From Limnephilus marmoratus (lineage: Eukaryota; Arthropoda; Insecta; Trichoptera; Limnephilidae): a stretch of 64,000 nucleotides of DNA. Shown piece after piece: positions 10,572 to 20,767 of the stretch. Position numbers and translations under genes: made by a program. The number at the start of each line of letters is the position of its first letter. Position 1 is the first letter of the stretch. The notes under the pieces are model-generated. The model saw only the letters and a list, made by a program, of their open reading frames with translations, had not been told where the DNA came from and searched no databases. The stretch is from contig OU862908.1 in the NCBI GenBank assembly GCA_917880885.1, forward strand, positions 53,713,819-53,777,818, written 5' to 3'.

Positions 10572-11192
10572 ATGCAAAAACGACCTCAGGGACCAGAGGT
10601 CGTTTTTCGGTAAAACGTTTTATTTGAACGATCGATTCCTTCTTTACCCACTGTATCAAAATCAGTTCTTTCTGTTGTCTACAGATTGTGCTATAAGCAT
10701 TTGTTTTGTCCTACTTGGAGAGTCGTTTTTGCATATAAAACGTCAAGTGGGTTGAAATCCTAGATTTTTACAACTATACCAAATACAAAATGGCGTCCAC
10801 TGCATCTGACAGCTCTGATTCTTCTCCCGAAAAAATAGGTTTAAAGAAGCCTAGAAATGAAGATAAGTGGAAGAGAAACATGTTAAAGAATAGAAAATGT
10901 CGTGGACAATCATATCCACAAAAAAGCGGAAAGAAAATTGGTGCTAAAAAGTTTAATTTCGTCTCTAAGTGTTGTGCTAAAAACTGTTACAATAAAAAAC
11001 TCTTAAATAATTTTATTTTGGTTTTAAAAACTCATGTTTTATTGTTTTAGATACTTTATAATAAATAAAATATTATAAAAACAACAATGTTCTTATTATT
11101 TAATCACCTAAAATAAGAAAAACAATGAAGTTCTAGTTATTTTATCCCTGTAAATAAGGATAAAAATAGTTTTATGCAAGAACGACCTCTAT
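10572..11192 (+). mobile_element. Composite TIR element with small ORF
   Basis: Ends of one inverted-repeat family occur four times. AGAGGTCGTTTTTCGG-type left ends lie at about 10589 and 10719 (gagagtcgtttttgcatataaaac). An inverted end atgcaaaaacgacctc lies at 10571-10586 and atgcaagaacgacctc at 11174-11190. The 12-bp hairpin AAAAACGACCTC/GAGGTCGTTTTT at 10576-10606 is where two ends face each other. The inner pair (10719 and 11190) brackets an open frame. This structure is a DNA transposon (possibly two overlapping copies); the superfamily is not identified and no clear target duplication was seen. Confidence 0.6.
10790..11050 (+). CDS. Small basic, cysteine-bearing protein of the TIR element
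   Basis: 86 residues, start ATGG in good context (caaaATGG), 48 bp inside the TIR element's coding side. The N-terminus is Ser/Asp rich (SDSSDSSPEKIG). A basic segment RNEDKWKRNMLKNRK follows (about residues 23-37), then SYPQKSGKKIGAKKF and a Cys cluster CCAKNC (about 62-67). This RN..WKRN...GK..AKKF..CC..KC layout recalls the N-terminus of a widespread, uncharacterised family of insect transposon-associated proteins; that is from memory, not a search. The frame ends shortly after the Cys cluster, so it is probably the truncated start of a longer protein. Function unknown; nuclear/DNA-binding is a guess from the basic composition. Confidence 0.5.
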   Translation: MASTASDSSDSSPEKIGLKKPRNEDKWKRNMLKNRKCRGQSYPQKSGKKIGAKKFNFVSKCCAKNCYNKKLLNNFILVLKTHVLLF

Positions 11193-11805
11193 ATCATACC
11201 TACGTTTTAATAGAGCTTTTTGACATTCATGATACGAATTTTGTATTGATTTTCAGTTATTTATACATAGTATTCGTATTCAATATCTCTTAACTGCTGT
11301 ATCCCGTTACAAACTGTACCATATACGATTGCCAGTCTTTGTTTGATTTCATCTCGCAAAATAGAGCAAGTGCTTTGCTCCAATCAAACGCCAATATCCT
11401 TTTATTGGGAAGCAATCGAGCATCCCATCCGCCACCAACTATCGATATTGGAATCGTCGTTTTACTATGCATCCTTGCAATTTCGCACTAATGGTTTTTG
11501 CAAATAAGTTTATAAGAGGACGTTTCAGCGAAGTGGAATTAACAAAGTTAAGCATTTTCGAAACAAATTGGGTCAATGGACTTTAGTAGGTACTAATAGG
11601 TTATAAATACTACGTGGTGTGGGTATACTTAAAAATTTCAGCCTTTTGGTGATAGAACTTTCGATTCAGAGAAATCAGATATTTTGCCTTACTTGCTCTG
11701 CGTCAAAAAAAGGGTTTGACCATAGATTAATTTGTATTATCTATCTCCAAAATATCATTTTTCGTGTAATCCGCATCGGTATTCTGTTTGTAGCACCAAG
11801 GAATT
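11193..11805. other. No recognisable feature
   Basis: Contains an unrecognised 60-codon minus-strand frame at 11290-11472 (with GGGWDARLLP). It has no context that would make it a gene. Otherwise AT-rich. Confidence 0.4.
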
Positions 11806-12257
11806 TTTTTATTTTATTTTATTTTTATTTTTATTAATAAATTTTTTTGTTACATACATAAAAATATTTCAAAAAACATTTCTTTTGATAAGAAGTAAAA
11901 AAAAAAGAACTATAAAATTAAATAAACAATAATACAATTTAACAACAAAAAAAAGATATTACAATATTATACATATATGTATGGTAACAAAAAAAATCCC
12001 ACATAGGCATCGCCAGTTCGTGGGTATACTTAAGTTTTTTTTAATGCAGTTAAGATACAACATAGCAAATTAAACTTTAAATTAGTAAATTGAAACATAA
12101 TTATGTTTTAACATATTTATAGAACAAATAATTCCGTATTTAAAAAACTAAAGTTAAGAAAAAAATATATATATATGAAAAACAAAAAAGGTTAAATAAA
12201 AATTAGGAATTTGTAAAGTTATAACAGGTAAGATGTTATAGCAGGTAGGTATTTGTG

Positions 12258-14458
12258 TCATTTGTAGTTACCCAAGTCTTTATTAATTTTTTTGTATATG
12301 CTGTAAGAGGATATGTTTTTAGATTTAATTTCTATAGTCTGATACAGTGCATTATAGATTTTTGGTGCAATGAAAAAAGCATGTCTTTGCGCAAGCCTAG
12401 TTTTGCATAGGGGAACCTCAAATGCATTATTTACTCTACTGCTGGAGCGTTTTTCGTTTTTTGTGAAATATACATTTCGTGAAAATATATATTTCAGACA
12501 TTGCATACAGTAGATTTCTCTTATATCTAAGAGTTCAGCTTCTTGGAATAATTGCAAGGAGGGGTAGGTAACATCTTTATGCAACATTATTTTTATTATT
12601 AATTTTTGAGTAATTTCTAGTTGCTTAATATGGGTATCATAAATACCCCCCCATCCAATTATTCCATAAGATATTGATGATTGCACCAATGCATGATATA
12701 CCAGTTTCATTCTTTTAATATCAACTATGTTATTTAATTGTTTAAAAATGTAAGTCAAATACCTAAGTTTATTTACAAGGTTTTCTACGTGATTTGTCCA
12801 TTTTAGTTGGCTGTCTATAATAATTCCTAGGTATTTAACTGTGTTCCCCGAATTCATTTCTATACAGTTAGAACACAAAACAGGGTTGCAAGAATTGTTG
12901 TGAAACCTTATATTTAGGTGAGTTAAGGGTGCCGCCCTTTTGGTATTATAGAATGGAATATACATAGTTTTTTCACAGTTCAGAGTTAGGAGGTTTTGGT
13001 TTAGCCATTTTTTGACAATGGATGTGCACTTATTTGCGTTTTCAGAGACTTCTTTCCATGATTTACCATGGACTGTGATAGCAGTATCATCAGCATACGA
13101 GAATAGTTTTCCCGGAATACTGATATTACACAGGTCATTGATATAAATTAGGAACAATAATGGACCGATAACTGTACCTTGTGGAACCCCATGTCTCACA
13201 TATTCTGGTTTACTAATATTATCACCAATTTTTGTACATTGTCTGCGATCAAGTAAATAATTTGTTAATAGTGACAGACAATTATTTTTAATTCCAATAT
13301 TATTTAGTTTTCTAATCAGTTTATTATGATTAACGGTATCAAACGCTTTTTTAGGTCTAAAAAGATTGTTAAGCTTTTCATATTTACGTCAAGATTGGTG
13401 TATATATTTTTTGTTAGATTGAATAAAGCGTCATCTGTACTAAGACCTTTTCTGAAACCATATTGATTTGGGGACAAAAGTGCATTTGATTCTAGAAACT
13501 CTAGTACTTGTATTTTAATAATTTTTTCTAATATCTTCGCTAGTTGGGATATTAGCGATATTGGTCTGTAATTGTCAAGTTTAGAGATTGATCCAGATTT
13601 ATGTATTGGTACAATATTGGAGAGTTTAAATGCGTCTGGGAAAACGTTTTTTTCAAAACAGGAATTAAAAATGTGTTGCAAGGGCTTCGAAATGTGTTGT
13701 TTAATAGATTTGATAGCGATGGCGCTTAATTCATCTGGTCCATTGGCTGTATTTGTGTTAAGATTGTCAATGTGTTTTATTATTTCAGATTCGGTAATAC
13801 GTTTAAATTAGGTTAAATTAGGACTATTTTCAGAGTGTTCGTCCATTTGAGTGTATTGATGTATATGGTTTTGAAATGAGGGATTGTTATTTATTATATC
13901 TGAAGCAACATTTGTAAAAAAATCATTGAATTTATTTGCAATATTTCTTATATCCGTTATGACTATTTTGTCATCTGTAACAATTATTTCAGGGAATGTT
14001 TTTGCTTTATGTTTTCTATTAGTTATTTCATTTATGACTTGCCAGGTTTTTTTAGAATCATTATCAGCTGTTTGTAATTGTTTAGTATAATACTCTTGTT
14101 TACATTTTTTTATAAGAATATCGAAAAAATTTCTATAAATGATGTATTGCTGTCGTAAATTTTCATTGGGTGGAATGTTTTTAGCCATACAATAATTCTC
14201 ATGATTTTTGTAAATTTTGTACAGTTTGTTCCTGTGTTGGCTTGCAATTATCAAACCACGCGTGATCCGTGGTTTAATTTTTTTATGTTTGCTTCTAGGT
14301 ATTGGTGTTGGTTCAAGACTATTCTTGATATTATCATTTAATATTGAATAGAAGGTGTATAGTGATTGATTTGGGTCGTCATTGGTTAAAACTGAGTTCC
14401 AAGTTTCTTTTTTTAAAAAACTGTTTAGGGTTTGATAGTTAATTTTATTTTTTCCCAC
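12258..14458 (-). pseudogene. LINE ORF2 reverse transcriptase domain
   Basis: Three open segments (14458-13808, 13681-13316, 13199-12258) form one RT with small lesions. The order is a linker (WQVINEITNRK), IVPIHKSG...NYRPISL (RT motifs 1-2), FLDLKK (motif A, frame shifted here by one base), HGVPQGTVIGPLLF (motif B), SYADD (motif C, codons near 13086-13097), YLGIIID and the thumb/C-terminal region with IIGWGG. The stop at 13808-13810 lies in the same frame as the downstream segment, and the shift at about 13352 lies in a run of A. Catalytic ADD is intact. The similar tails at 21064 and 52176 belong to related copies. Confidence 0.85.
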
Positions 14459-14459
14459 T

Positions 14460-15185
14460 TGTTGGGCTTTAGATGTATGATGAAACTTTAAGGTACTGTG
14501 ACCGAAAAAAGTTGGGAAATGATCGGTTATATCAATTTTTAGGACAGCTGATTTGGGTATACAATTTTTATTGGTTTTAGGAAATATGTGATCAAGACAA
14601 GAACCGTATCTGGTAGGGCTATTTATATAAGATAGATATCCTTCGCTGTATATAACATTTAGATATTCATTTGCAATTGGGCTCAGGATAGAATGTTCTA
14701 TGTTAATATTTATATCCCCTACGATAAATGAGGCAATTATTTTCGTTTATGAAATATTTTAATTCTGTGATAAAAGATTTAGAATCTAAAGAAGGGGAGC
14801 GATAAACAGCAATTATAGAGTATTTTTTATTGTTTAGCTTGAATGATAAATGTATAGCATTAGAAAACTTAAATTTTGGGATGTTTATTATTACATCAGT
14901 TATTTTATGTGCTCTATAGAAAATCGTTAGACCGTCATGCGAAGTATGTTTTGAAGGAAGTGAGTAAGTCTTATAATCAGAGATGGAGTAAGGGATTAGT
15001 TCACGCATTTGCGTTTCCGTAAGTAAAATACAAAATTCATCAAAATATTTATGAATACTGCGGATGTTTAAATTTATTATGTTGAAGTCAGTATTTCCTT
15101 CATTTATGTAGTTATTTAGTTCTGTAGTATCTTCACATACCTTTGTGTCTATTAACGTAAAATCATCAGTGAGATCCATTTTCAC
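14460..15185 (-). pseudogene. LINE ORF2 endonuclease domain (EEP fold)
   Basis: Start ATG at 15185. Early FNIINLNIRSIHKYFDEF is the N-terminal EEP motif. IIAVYRSPS follows, then after a one-base frameshift near 14720 the frame continues with GDININ, a segment with SCLDHIF, and DITDHFP, the C-terminal catalytic Asp/His region. This is the apurinic-type endonuclease that nicks the target for target-primed reverse transcription. The E in the usual SETW-like motif is not obvious (ETQMRE follows directly). The frame runs without a stop into the RT part at 14458. Confidence 0.75.
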
Positions 15186-15226
15186 AGATTATAAAATTTC
15201 TTCCTTTTTCTTGTCCCAGTATGTGA

Positions 15227-15650
15227 TTAATGCAATGGTATGTCGTTTGCATCTTTTATGCGTATTATAGGCGAGTCGTCGCCCTTTCTAAGTAAGATTT
15301 GTCCGTCCTTCGTCCAAACATATTTGTATCCAAATGCTTTTGTTGATTTGGCTAACCATAGGAGATGTTTATTTGCTGGCGTTAATTTTTCATTGATGAA
15401 GATTTTCTGTGTTGACTCCGAGTACTTCATTTCTTGAGGGGTAAGTATTCCTTTAATTTTTTTTTGTTTAATTACCTTATCCTTTGTCTCTTTTGAATTA
15501 AATTGGATGGAAATAGTCCGCTTGGCCGGATTTTTATAGTAGTTTACCAAAGAATTATTTTTTAATAGGTCGCTGCAGTCAAGGGCCGACATCAGTAGTT
15601 CAATGGGTTTTCGTACATTATCATTTTTCTGTACTTCGATTCAAGTGGCA
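15227..15650 (-). pseudogene. LINE ORF1 C-terminal part (Baculo_FP-like)
   Basis: About 121 codons from the ATG at 15592, with the same frame open upstream to about 15640. The tail FINEKLTPANKHLLWLAKS, then GYKYVWTKDGQILLRK and a closing IRI segment match the C-terminal domain shared by baculovirus FP25K-like proteins and insect LINE ORF1s. In LINEs this protein binds element RNA. The N-terminal coiled-coil/zinc region expected upstream is missing, consistent with 5' truncation at the junction with the Helitron. ORF2 begins 42 bp downstream. Confidence 0.7.
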
Positions 15651-15663
15651 AATTGCAAGTCAA

Positions 15664-15960
15664 CCTTACTAATATTATAAACGCGATAGTTTGTATGGAT
15701 GTACGTGTGTTTGATACTCTTTCACGCAAAAACTACTGAATGGATTTTAATCAAACTTTACAATAATATAGCTCATATATCAGAATAACATATATACTGT
15801 ATATAATGGTGAGCTCTGGCGTTATGAAATTTGTATTACTGAAAATGTGTATATTTCATATATATTAGCGGCAGGGAGGAAAGGCAGGGGGAAGGGAACG
15901 GGGGAGGTGGGGTTCGCGGAGAGGGAGAAGTCGAGGGATGGGGAAGGCGGGGAAGGTTTT
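15664..15960 (+). mobile_element. Helitron 5' fragment (Hel-1 family)
   Basis: Starts ccttactaatattataaacg, a degraded TCCTACTAATATT start, and keeps ctctttcacgcaaaaactactg and gagctctggcgttatg, ending in a short G-rich tract near 15950. No CTRR end. It abuts the 5' edge of the LINE. Confidence 0.75.
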
Positions 15961-16034
15961 TCATAAATTCCATTTCTGATAAATTAACTTATACCTACAT
16001 ATATATTGATTTTTGACATCGCATAAATCGGAAG

Positions 16035-16312
16035 TTTTTTTTTTACGTGAGCTCCACACAGGAGGCCCTGAGGAAAATAATTTCCCCCAGGCCCTTTGTC
16101 ATCTTTGGGGATGCTGCGTGGGGGGTTTTTTAAGGAAAGGAAGGAGAGGAGAGTTCTGGGAAGGAAAAGGTTTTAAGGGGTGGGTAGGAATCTAGGCTAC
16201 AGTGTGTCCTGGTCATCCGCCTCCAAGACCTGGACAAACCTCACCCCATGAACCCGGGCACCCCTGCTAAATCACCAAACGTAGCGAACCACTTGGGGTG
16301 ACCTATGGCAAA
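16035..16312 (-). mobile_element. SINE-B copy 3, 5'-truncated
   Basis: The poly(T) at 16035-16044 is the A tail of a minus-strand copy. Reverse-strand landmarks: gtggagctcacgt, the hairpin arms ggcctgggggaaa/ttttcctcagggcc, the CTTTCC tract and cacccatgaacccgggc. It stops at acctatggca, so the GGGAGGCGGG head is missing. Confidence 0.8.
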
Positions 16313-16394
16313 TGTACATATATATTATTTTATTGTGTTTATATTATTCGGCAAAAAAAATATATTCGGTAAAAAATTAAATTCGGCAAATATT

Positions 16395-16450
16395 TCAGTT
16401 TTTTATTATTGTAACAGCTGTTTCGGCTTACAAGGCCATTTTCGAATTGT
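16395..16450 (-). repeat. Decayed PLE-type motif GCCGAAACAGCTGTT
   Basis: On the minus strand ttgtaagccgaaacagctgtt is followed by acaataataaaaaactg. GAAAC plus the self-complementary ACAGCTGT echoes the 3' half of the hammerhead-like motifs, but the CTGANGA half is gone. This is a relic only. Confidence 0.4.
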
Positions 16451-17880
16451 ATTGTGACTGCTCTGAGACGACTTATTTATAGGATTCTTTTTACCCCCTC
16501 CCAATTTCAATTTTAATTTTGCCCAAAATGATTTATTACCGGTTAAACCGATTTACCGAGAAAATTCTTGTGCCAACAGATTCTCTATTTTGGCGGGTAC
16601 TTTAATAAGGACGTGACTGCTATCGACTTATTTAAATGTGATTATTAAAAATAATTATATGTATTGAACAAGTTTATTTTTTAGGTCTTGTGAACATATT
16701 GAGAAGTGAAGAATTAATAATTTTCCTTACTTTATTAAAAAAAAGGATCCTTCGTTCTTTTATTGATTTCTAATTGTTCAAGTAAATTTAATCTAAGATC
16801 CTTTTTATCTACATTATGGATAAGGGTTTAGGCTTGTTGTTGTTAAGTGGAACATGATTATTCATTAAGAGATGATCTGCGAATTTTGAAGAAGTGATTT
16901 TATTATTATAACATTAAATATGATCTCTTCATCGAATATGTTGAAAACGCCATTCCCCTCTGTCTCGAATATGTGCCATATTCATATTCTATGATTATGT
17001 TTAGGATTTCTACGTTTTGAGTTTTTTAAGTTTAATAATATAATTTAAATAAAATTTAAAAAAAAAACAGTGAACGGAGTTCTACAAATTAAGCACAAAA
17101 TCAAATAATAATACATGTAAAATATACATTTTCTTCTGGATTTCAGTTTTAGACCTAGGCCTCCCTCGGATGTCTCCAGTTGTTGCGGTTCCTACCAATT
17201 CAAAGCCAGCAGCTCTATAAAATCTTATCCCATCTGTTACACGAATTAGCTCTGCTTTCCTTCCCCAATAAAGAAAGTCAATTAAATGATATTTGAAATT
17301 CAACGGTTAGTCAATTAAATCCGTCAGCTGCGCCACATTATTATTTGCCCCTTTCGAGGATGGAGTGTACCACAGTTTAGACAGATATTCTAATCATAAA
17401 TGCTTGCATCTAATACACTTTTATTATATTATATTAGCATATCTATTAAGGAGACACAAATAATGTATTGTTTCACAGCTCTGCATGATATTGCTTTTGT
17501 CATAACGTTCTTAGTGAGAAACCATGTTGGCGCTGGGTAACTAACTGAAGTGGGTACACGTTTTTGAAATACGGAATATTTCGAATGTTTTCTGGAGGTA
17601 ATTTTCTTGTTTCAGAGAACATTGGCAAGTTGGCTGATAGCAACCCATTCTAACATGTTAAGTGTCTCAGTGTGGCTGATATTGATATAGTTTTATTCCC
17701 AAAGTTTGACAACATTTTAATACAAGCATTTATCTCAATCTCTCAGCCCGTAGTGTTGAAATTACAATGGCATTATTTCATCTGAAAAACCCGATTCTTT
17801 TCTATTATTTTCTAAATCACTCGGTTCTTTGTATACTTTATTCGAGTCCTGGTAACCTCAACACAAAGATCTGGTAAAAC
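16451..17880. other. No supported gene
   Basis: AT-rich. A 73-codon minus-strand frame at 17082-17303 (FYRAAGFELVGTATTGDIRGR) is unrecognised and shares flanking words with 10195-10400, so it is probably part of an old repeat. Confidence 0.35.
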
Positions 17881-17881
17881 T

Positions 17882-18000
17882 TTAATATTAATTTGGATTC
17901 CTGGACGTGTTGGCATCGTGGGCAACGATATTACGGATTCCTTGGCAAAACAGGGAGCGTTCAACCCCATCATTACTCTTATGAACCAAACCCCTCTAGC
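17882..18000 (+). pseudogene. RNase H fragment of a LINE
   Basis: Translates as LILIWIPGRVGIVGNDITD, continuing SLAKQGAFNP. WIPGHVGI.GN..AD.LAK is the C-terminal RNase H signature of I/Jockey/R1-type LINE polyproteins. The His of the usual GH pair is replaced by Arg and the last Asp is kept. Flanking frames decay within about 100 bp on both sides (upstream text resembles the preceding RNase H region with frameshifts). Function is lost. Confidence 0.7.
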
Positions 18001-18845
18001 TAAAATTATTTTTCATACTGAACGATAGATTTTGGCAGAGTACTGAAACATTGGTAGACAATTCAAGGGAGCCTACTAAGCATCCATACAAACTGCCATC
18101 CCATCAAAACCATGGTTTCAACAATTCTCCAACTTTAACTAAAAAGGAATTTTTTCACTTATTCGAATAATAATAATTGGACAATACTTCATTCAATCTC
18201 ATATTTTTAAAACTCACCTGCTTGACTCCTCAGATTGTAATTTTTACGGTGACTTTAGGTGACAAGTTTTTTTTTTGGTTGTCCCTCTTTAAACAATAAT
18301 CCTTTTTTTTCTACGTAACTTTATCGAAAATTAACTCCCTGTGATCATTTCTCGTCTAAGTTTAAACTCGACTCCAATCTTTCATATAACTTTCTAATTT
18401 CCCCTTTGAAATAAAATTGATATGAATATTCATTAATACTTCTACGTATAATTTGAAATACTGGAGCATAATACCTTTGAAGGGAGAAAGCCAGAGATAT
18501 TAAAAATATAGAAGTAGGTATGTACCGTTTTTAACTATTCGTACGACATAAGTGTGCACCTACATAGGAATTTATTATGCTTGAAAACTATTATTATACC
18601 ACACGCCATCCCAGACCTCATGAAATAGTGATCAGGTTGACCTTATAAAGATTTCGAAAATATTTCATTTCATTTCATTAATAAAGATTTTAATAAAGAT
18701 AAATAAAGATTTCGGTTTCGTCATAGGTGACCTCACGAAATATTGATTAGATTTGAAAAGCTAGGTTGACCTTTTTCTATCCTTCAGTAATCCTACTATC
18801 TTTTCTTTCAGCACTAAATATTCATTAGGACCATCCATAAATTAC
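18001..18845. other. No recognisable feature
   Basis: AT-rich, with short direct repeats of ttataaagatttcg / aataaagatttt around 18645-18720. No element ends seen. Confidence 0.4.
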
Positions 18846-18855
18846 GTATCACTTT

Positions 18856-18884
18856 AAGGGGGGGAAGGGGGGGGGGGGGAAGAG
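18856..18884 (+). repeat. G-rich run
   Basis: Two poly(G) runs, the longer of about 12 G, in a 30-bp G/A tract. It immediately precedes the TGACGTCA repeat cluster. Confidence 0.8.
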
Positions 18885-18896
18885 AAGTGGGACAAG

Positions 18897-19065
18897 GAGT
18901 ATGTGGTGTCATTAGCTCTGTGACGTCACATGTAAAAACTTCACAGAACTGATGACACCGCATTCCCCTTGTATGTGGTGTCATCAGCTCTATGACGTCA
19001 CATGCAAAACTACTATTTTGATTATTTTCAGACGTAAAAATGCAAAATATGTGACGTCACAGAAG
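18897..19065. repeat. Alternating repeat with three TGACGTCA palindromes
   Basis: ATGTGGTGTCATTAGCTCTG with TGACGTCACATG at 18900-18932 recurs at 18973-19004. An inverted, partial copy (acagaactgatgacacc) lies between them at 18946-18962. TGACGTCA occurs at 18921-18928, 18993-19000 and 19052-19059. TGACGTCA is the CRE consensus, but no gene lies next to it, so repeat origin is more likely than a regulatory role. Confidence 0.7.
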
Positions 19066-19339
19066 GGGGGAGAGGGTTTCACAAATGTGACGGTGTGTGA
19101 TAGGGACGGGGGGTGTTTTAGTTAAACGTTGAATAAAGACTCTATAAGCTGAGATTCGATTTGACTAACTTATTCAATTCGGTTTGTGACTAATTACTCG
19201 GAAAGTTATTTACGTCTTCTTGTAACATCAACGCAAATCGTGTTTCTGTTAAAAAAGTGATCAATTTCCCATTATATTCGTATAATTCAATGTATTTAAA
19301 ACTTATTTTGTTATTTTTCGTGGTTTTATTTAAATACAA

Positions 19340-20045
19340 AATCAACTTTTTGTGTCAAAATGTAAGGTTAAGAGCGTTTAACCAGCCAGCGGAAGAAAAT
19401 CCACATTTCGTCGAAAGTTGTTCTTACGATCGTGCAGGGCGGTTACAATGAGAAAGATTAATTATTCTCCGTACCAGCTTTTTTAAATTATAACTCAATA
19501 TCGAATTTATTTCAATCCAAATTAGCTATAATTTATACCTTCATCCAAAAATGCTGAAAGGCGTGATGATAAAACTATTAAAATAATGCACTTTTTGTAA
19601 TTATTTTTTGATCATAAGTATTTATCATTTTTTAATAATGTCTAAATTTAATAAGAACGTTAAAAAAATCTGAAATATATTTGTTTGTAAGTGCGCAAAT
19701 AAATACACAAATGGACCAATTTTCGTCAGGAAACACATGTACGTACATATTTTTTAATGATTTTATTGAAACTAAAATTAAAATTCTAAAACATGCGTTT
19801 GCTAGATAATGTATTGATTTATTTTACTGCATGATTATATTATTTGAAATGGGTGTGGTATAATACAAAATCTTTTTTGAAAATTTTACAAATCTGCCAA
19901 CGACCTTATTATACTAAAAATTAAAAAAATTCTCAATATAAAAGAACAATCTTTCGAAATCCATTTATAATTTTTTGTGGAAAAGAGTCAAAACGTCTAA
20001 AATCTGATTTGAAAATGACATATTTCTGGTTTTCTCTGGTAATGC
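19340..20045 (+). mobile_element. Unclassified dispersed repeat, copy 1
   Basis: Matches the minus strand of 56610-57320 in collinear blocks: gtttaaccagccagcgg, acatttcgtcgaaa, gagaaagattaat, aatgctgaaaggcgtgatgat, ctgccaacgacctta and tggaaaagagtc. No coding frame spans it and no terminal repeats were found, so its class is open. Confidence 0.6.
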
Positions 20046-20453
20046 CCTCAATTTTTACAAGAAATTTAAAGTCTAAGTTTTTTAAGTCTTATAAGAATTT
20101 CATGAAAGAGATTTTTTTTTTAAATAAACGTTTAATGAGTGTGTTGGTAAACATTTATCCAAAAAATAAACGTTTTGAGATGTGCAAGCGATGTGTTCAA
20201 AATGAGATTTTTTTTGTTTCTTTTTTCTGGGAAATAAAAGCAAGTACATATTTTTAATGTTTTTTATTGTGTGAACGAGGTAATAAGAGGAGTGACAGTT
20301 TTCTTGCAAGTTGCTTAAATAAAAGAACCAAGTTTTTTTAATTTAATTTTTTTTTAAATTTTACGATGTTTTGATTTAAAATATGTAAACTTAGCTCTTT
20401 GACATTTTTTCATGTTTGAAATTTAAATATTGCAATTTTTAAATATTGACGAA
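20046..20453. other. No recognisable feature
   Basis: Very AT-rich. The small overlapping open frames have low-complexity composition and no counterpart elsewhere in the window. Confidence 0.4.
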
Positions 20454-20755
20454 CTAGCTTTTACCCGGCAAGCGTTGTAATGCCATTCAAAGAAATAAAT
20501 TGATTCTCCCTATTTGTCCTTTCCCGTGCATCCCCATTCACCTCCCTAGTCCCTTTCCCCTCCCACGTTCCCCTTCCACCTTACCCGCCTTCCTGCTCCC
20601 TCGTCACACCTCTCACGACCCCACCTCTCACGTTCCCCCCCCCATCCTGCCTTTCCTCCGTGCTGCTAAAATATATGAAATAAACACATTTTTATTTATA
20701 CAAATTTCATAAAGCCAGAGCTTACCATTATATACAGCCTATAGCCTTCGCGGGC
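20454..20755 (-). mobile_element. Helitron 3' fragment (Hel-1 family)
   Basis: Minus-strand 3' end CTAG at 20454-20457 with T beyond it. Above that lie a C/T-rich tract (G/A-rich on the element strand) and gctctggctttatg, as in the plus-strand pieces at 15820 and 6840. The 5' half is missing beyond about 20755. Confidence 0.75.
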
Positions 20756-20767
20756 ATGTGCACAACA

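Larger units (their letters stand above)
11806..15655 (-). mobile_element. Nearly complete LINE (Jockey/CR1 group, Baculo_FP ORF1)
   Basis: About 3.85 kb on the minus strand, with order 5' ORF1 tail, EN, RT, 3' UTR. The 3' end carries an (ATAAA)n-like tail at 11806-11835. The 5' end lies near 15655, where a Helitron begins. Only three lesions are visible in ORF2: a single-base frameshift near 14720, an in-frame TAA at 13808-13810, and a single-base frameshift near 13352. ORF1 lacks its N-terminus, so the copy is 5'-truncated. Established knowledge: such LINEs encode an RNA-binding ORF1 and an EN-RT ORF2 and insert by target-primed reverse transcription. The light damage implies a recent insertion. 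Clade assignment (CR1-group, perhaps Daphne-like) is from domain layout only. Confidence 0.85.

Noticed and set aside
11290..11472. Possible protein with GGGWDARLLP
   Set aside because: Short, isolated frame without splice or promoter context.
17082..17303. Possible protein (FYRAAGFELVGTATTGDIRGR)
   Set aside because: No domain recognised, and flanking words recur at 10195-10400, suggesting a repeat.
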